From Synechococcus sp. HW_metabat.21 (lineage in GTDB: Bacteria; Cyanobacteriota; Cyanobacteriia; PCC-6307; Cyanobiaceae), in assembly GCA_018623875.1 (NCBI GenBank), contig JAAZUZ010000111.1, forward strand, positions 1 through 5,783: DNA of 5,783 bases, given 5' to 3'. This document shows, in pieces, positions 5,762-5,783 of this stretch; within the stretch, counting starts at the first letter, position 1, and each line of letters begins with the position of its first letter. Position numbers and translations under genes: made by a program. The notes under the pieces were generated by a model. That model did no database searches. It saw only the letters and a program-made list of their open reading frames with translations, and was not told where the DNA came from.

Positions 5762-5783
5762 AGCCGGTTGCCAAAGCCCAGAC

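Noticed and set aside
5762..5783. Start of another gene after argF
   Set aside because: Only 22 nt remain, with no start codon or hairpin that supports a call.

Overview
The window looks like core chromosome from a GC-rich picocyanobacterium of the Synechococcus/Cyanobium/Prochlorococcus group. The evidence is the tight gene packing, a DUF3122-like protein (a family I know only from cyanobacteria), a cyanobacterial-style FtsH, and an ornithine carbamoyltransferase with the SKASTRTR form of the carbamoyl-phosphate motif. This placement rests on protein recognition alone; no database was searched. I see no mobile element, CRISPR array, rRNA or tRNA, and no stretch over 300 bases without a gene.

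Layout. Positions 1-306 (+) hold the C-terminal part of a DUF3122-like protein, whose stop codon overlaps the ATG of ribD (303-1385, +), a bifunctional riboflavin-biosynthesis enzyme. ribD converges on a minus-strand pair: a six-helix potassium-channel-like protein (1382-2128) and, 15 nt upstream of it, an SRAP/YedK/HMCES-type abasic-site shielding protein (2144-2791). The ribD and channel stop codons interlock in one CTAG. An 83-nt divergent spacer follows, then ftsH (2875-4755, +), a membrane AAA+ zinc protease, and argF (4817-5761, +), the arginine-pathway transcarbamylase. The last 22 nt hold no recognisable feature.

Functionally these are mostly unrelated housekeeping genes: flavin synthesis, ion transport, DNA-damage tolerance, membrane proteostasis and arginine synthesis. 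Likely cotranscribed units are DUF3122-ribD and SRAP-channel. ftsH and argF are 61 nt apart, and argF probably has its own promoter there.

I do not see a convincing new multi-gene system. The observations most worth a second look are a C-terminal QLPLF peptide on the SRAP protein that resembles a bacterial sliding-clamp-binding motif, a perfect 9-bp inverted repeat whose right arm abuts the argF start codon, and an 8-bp hairpin spanning the ftsH stop codon.
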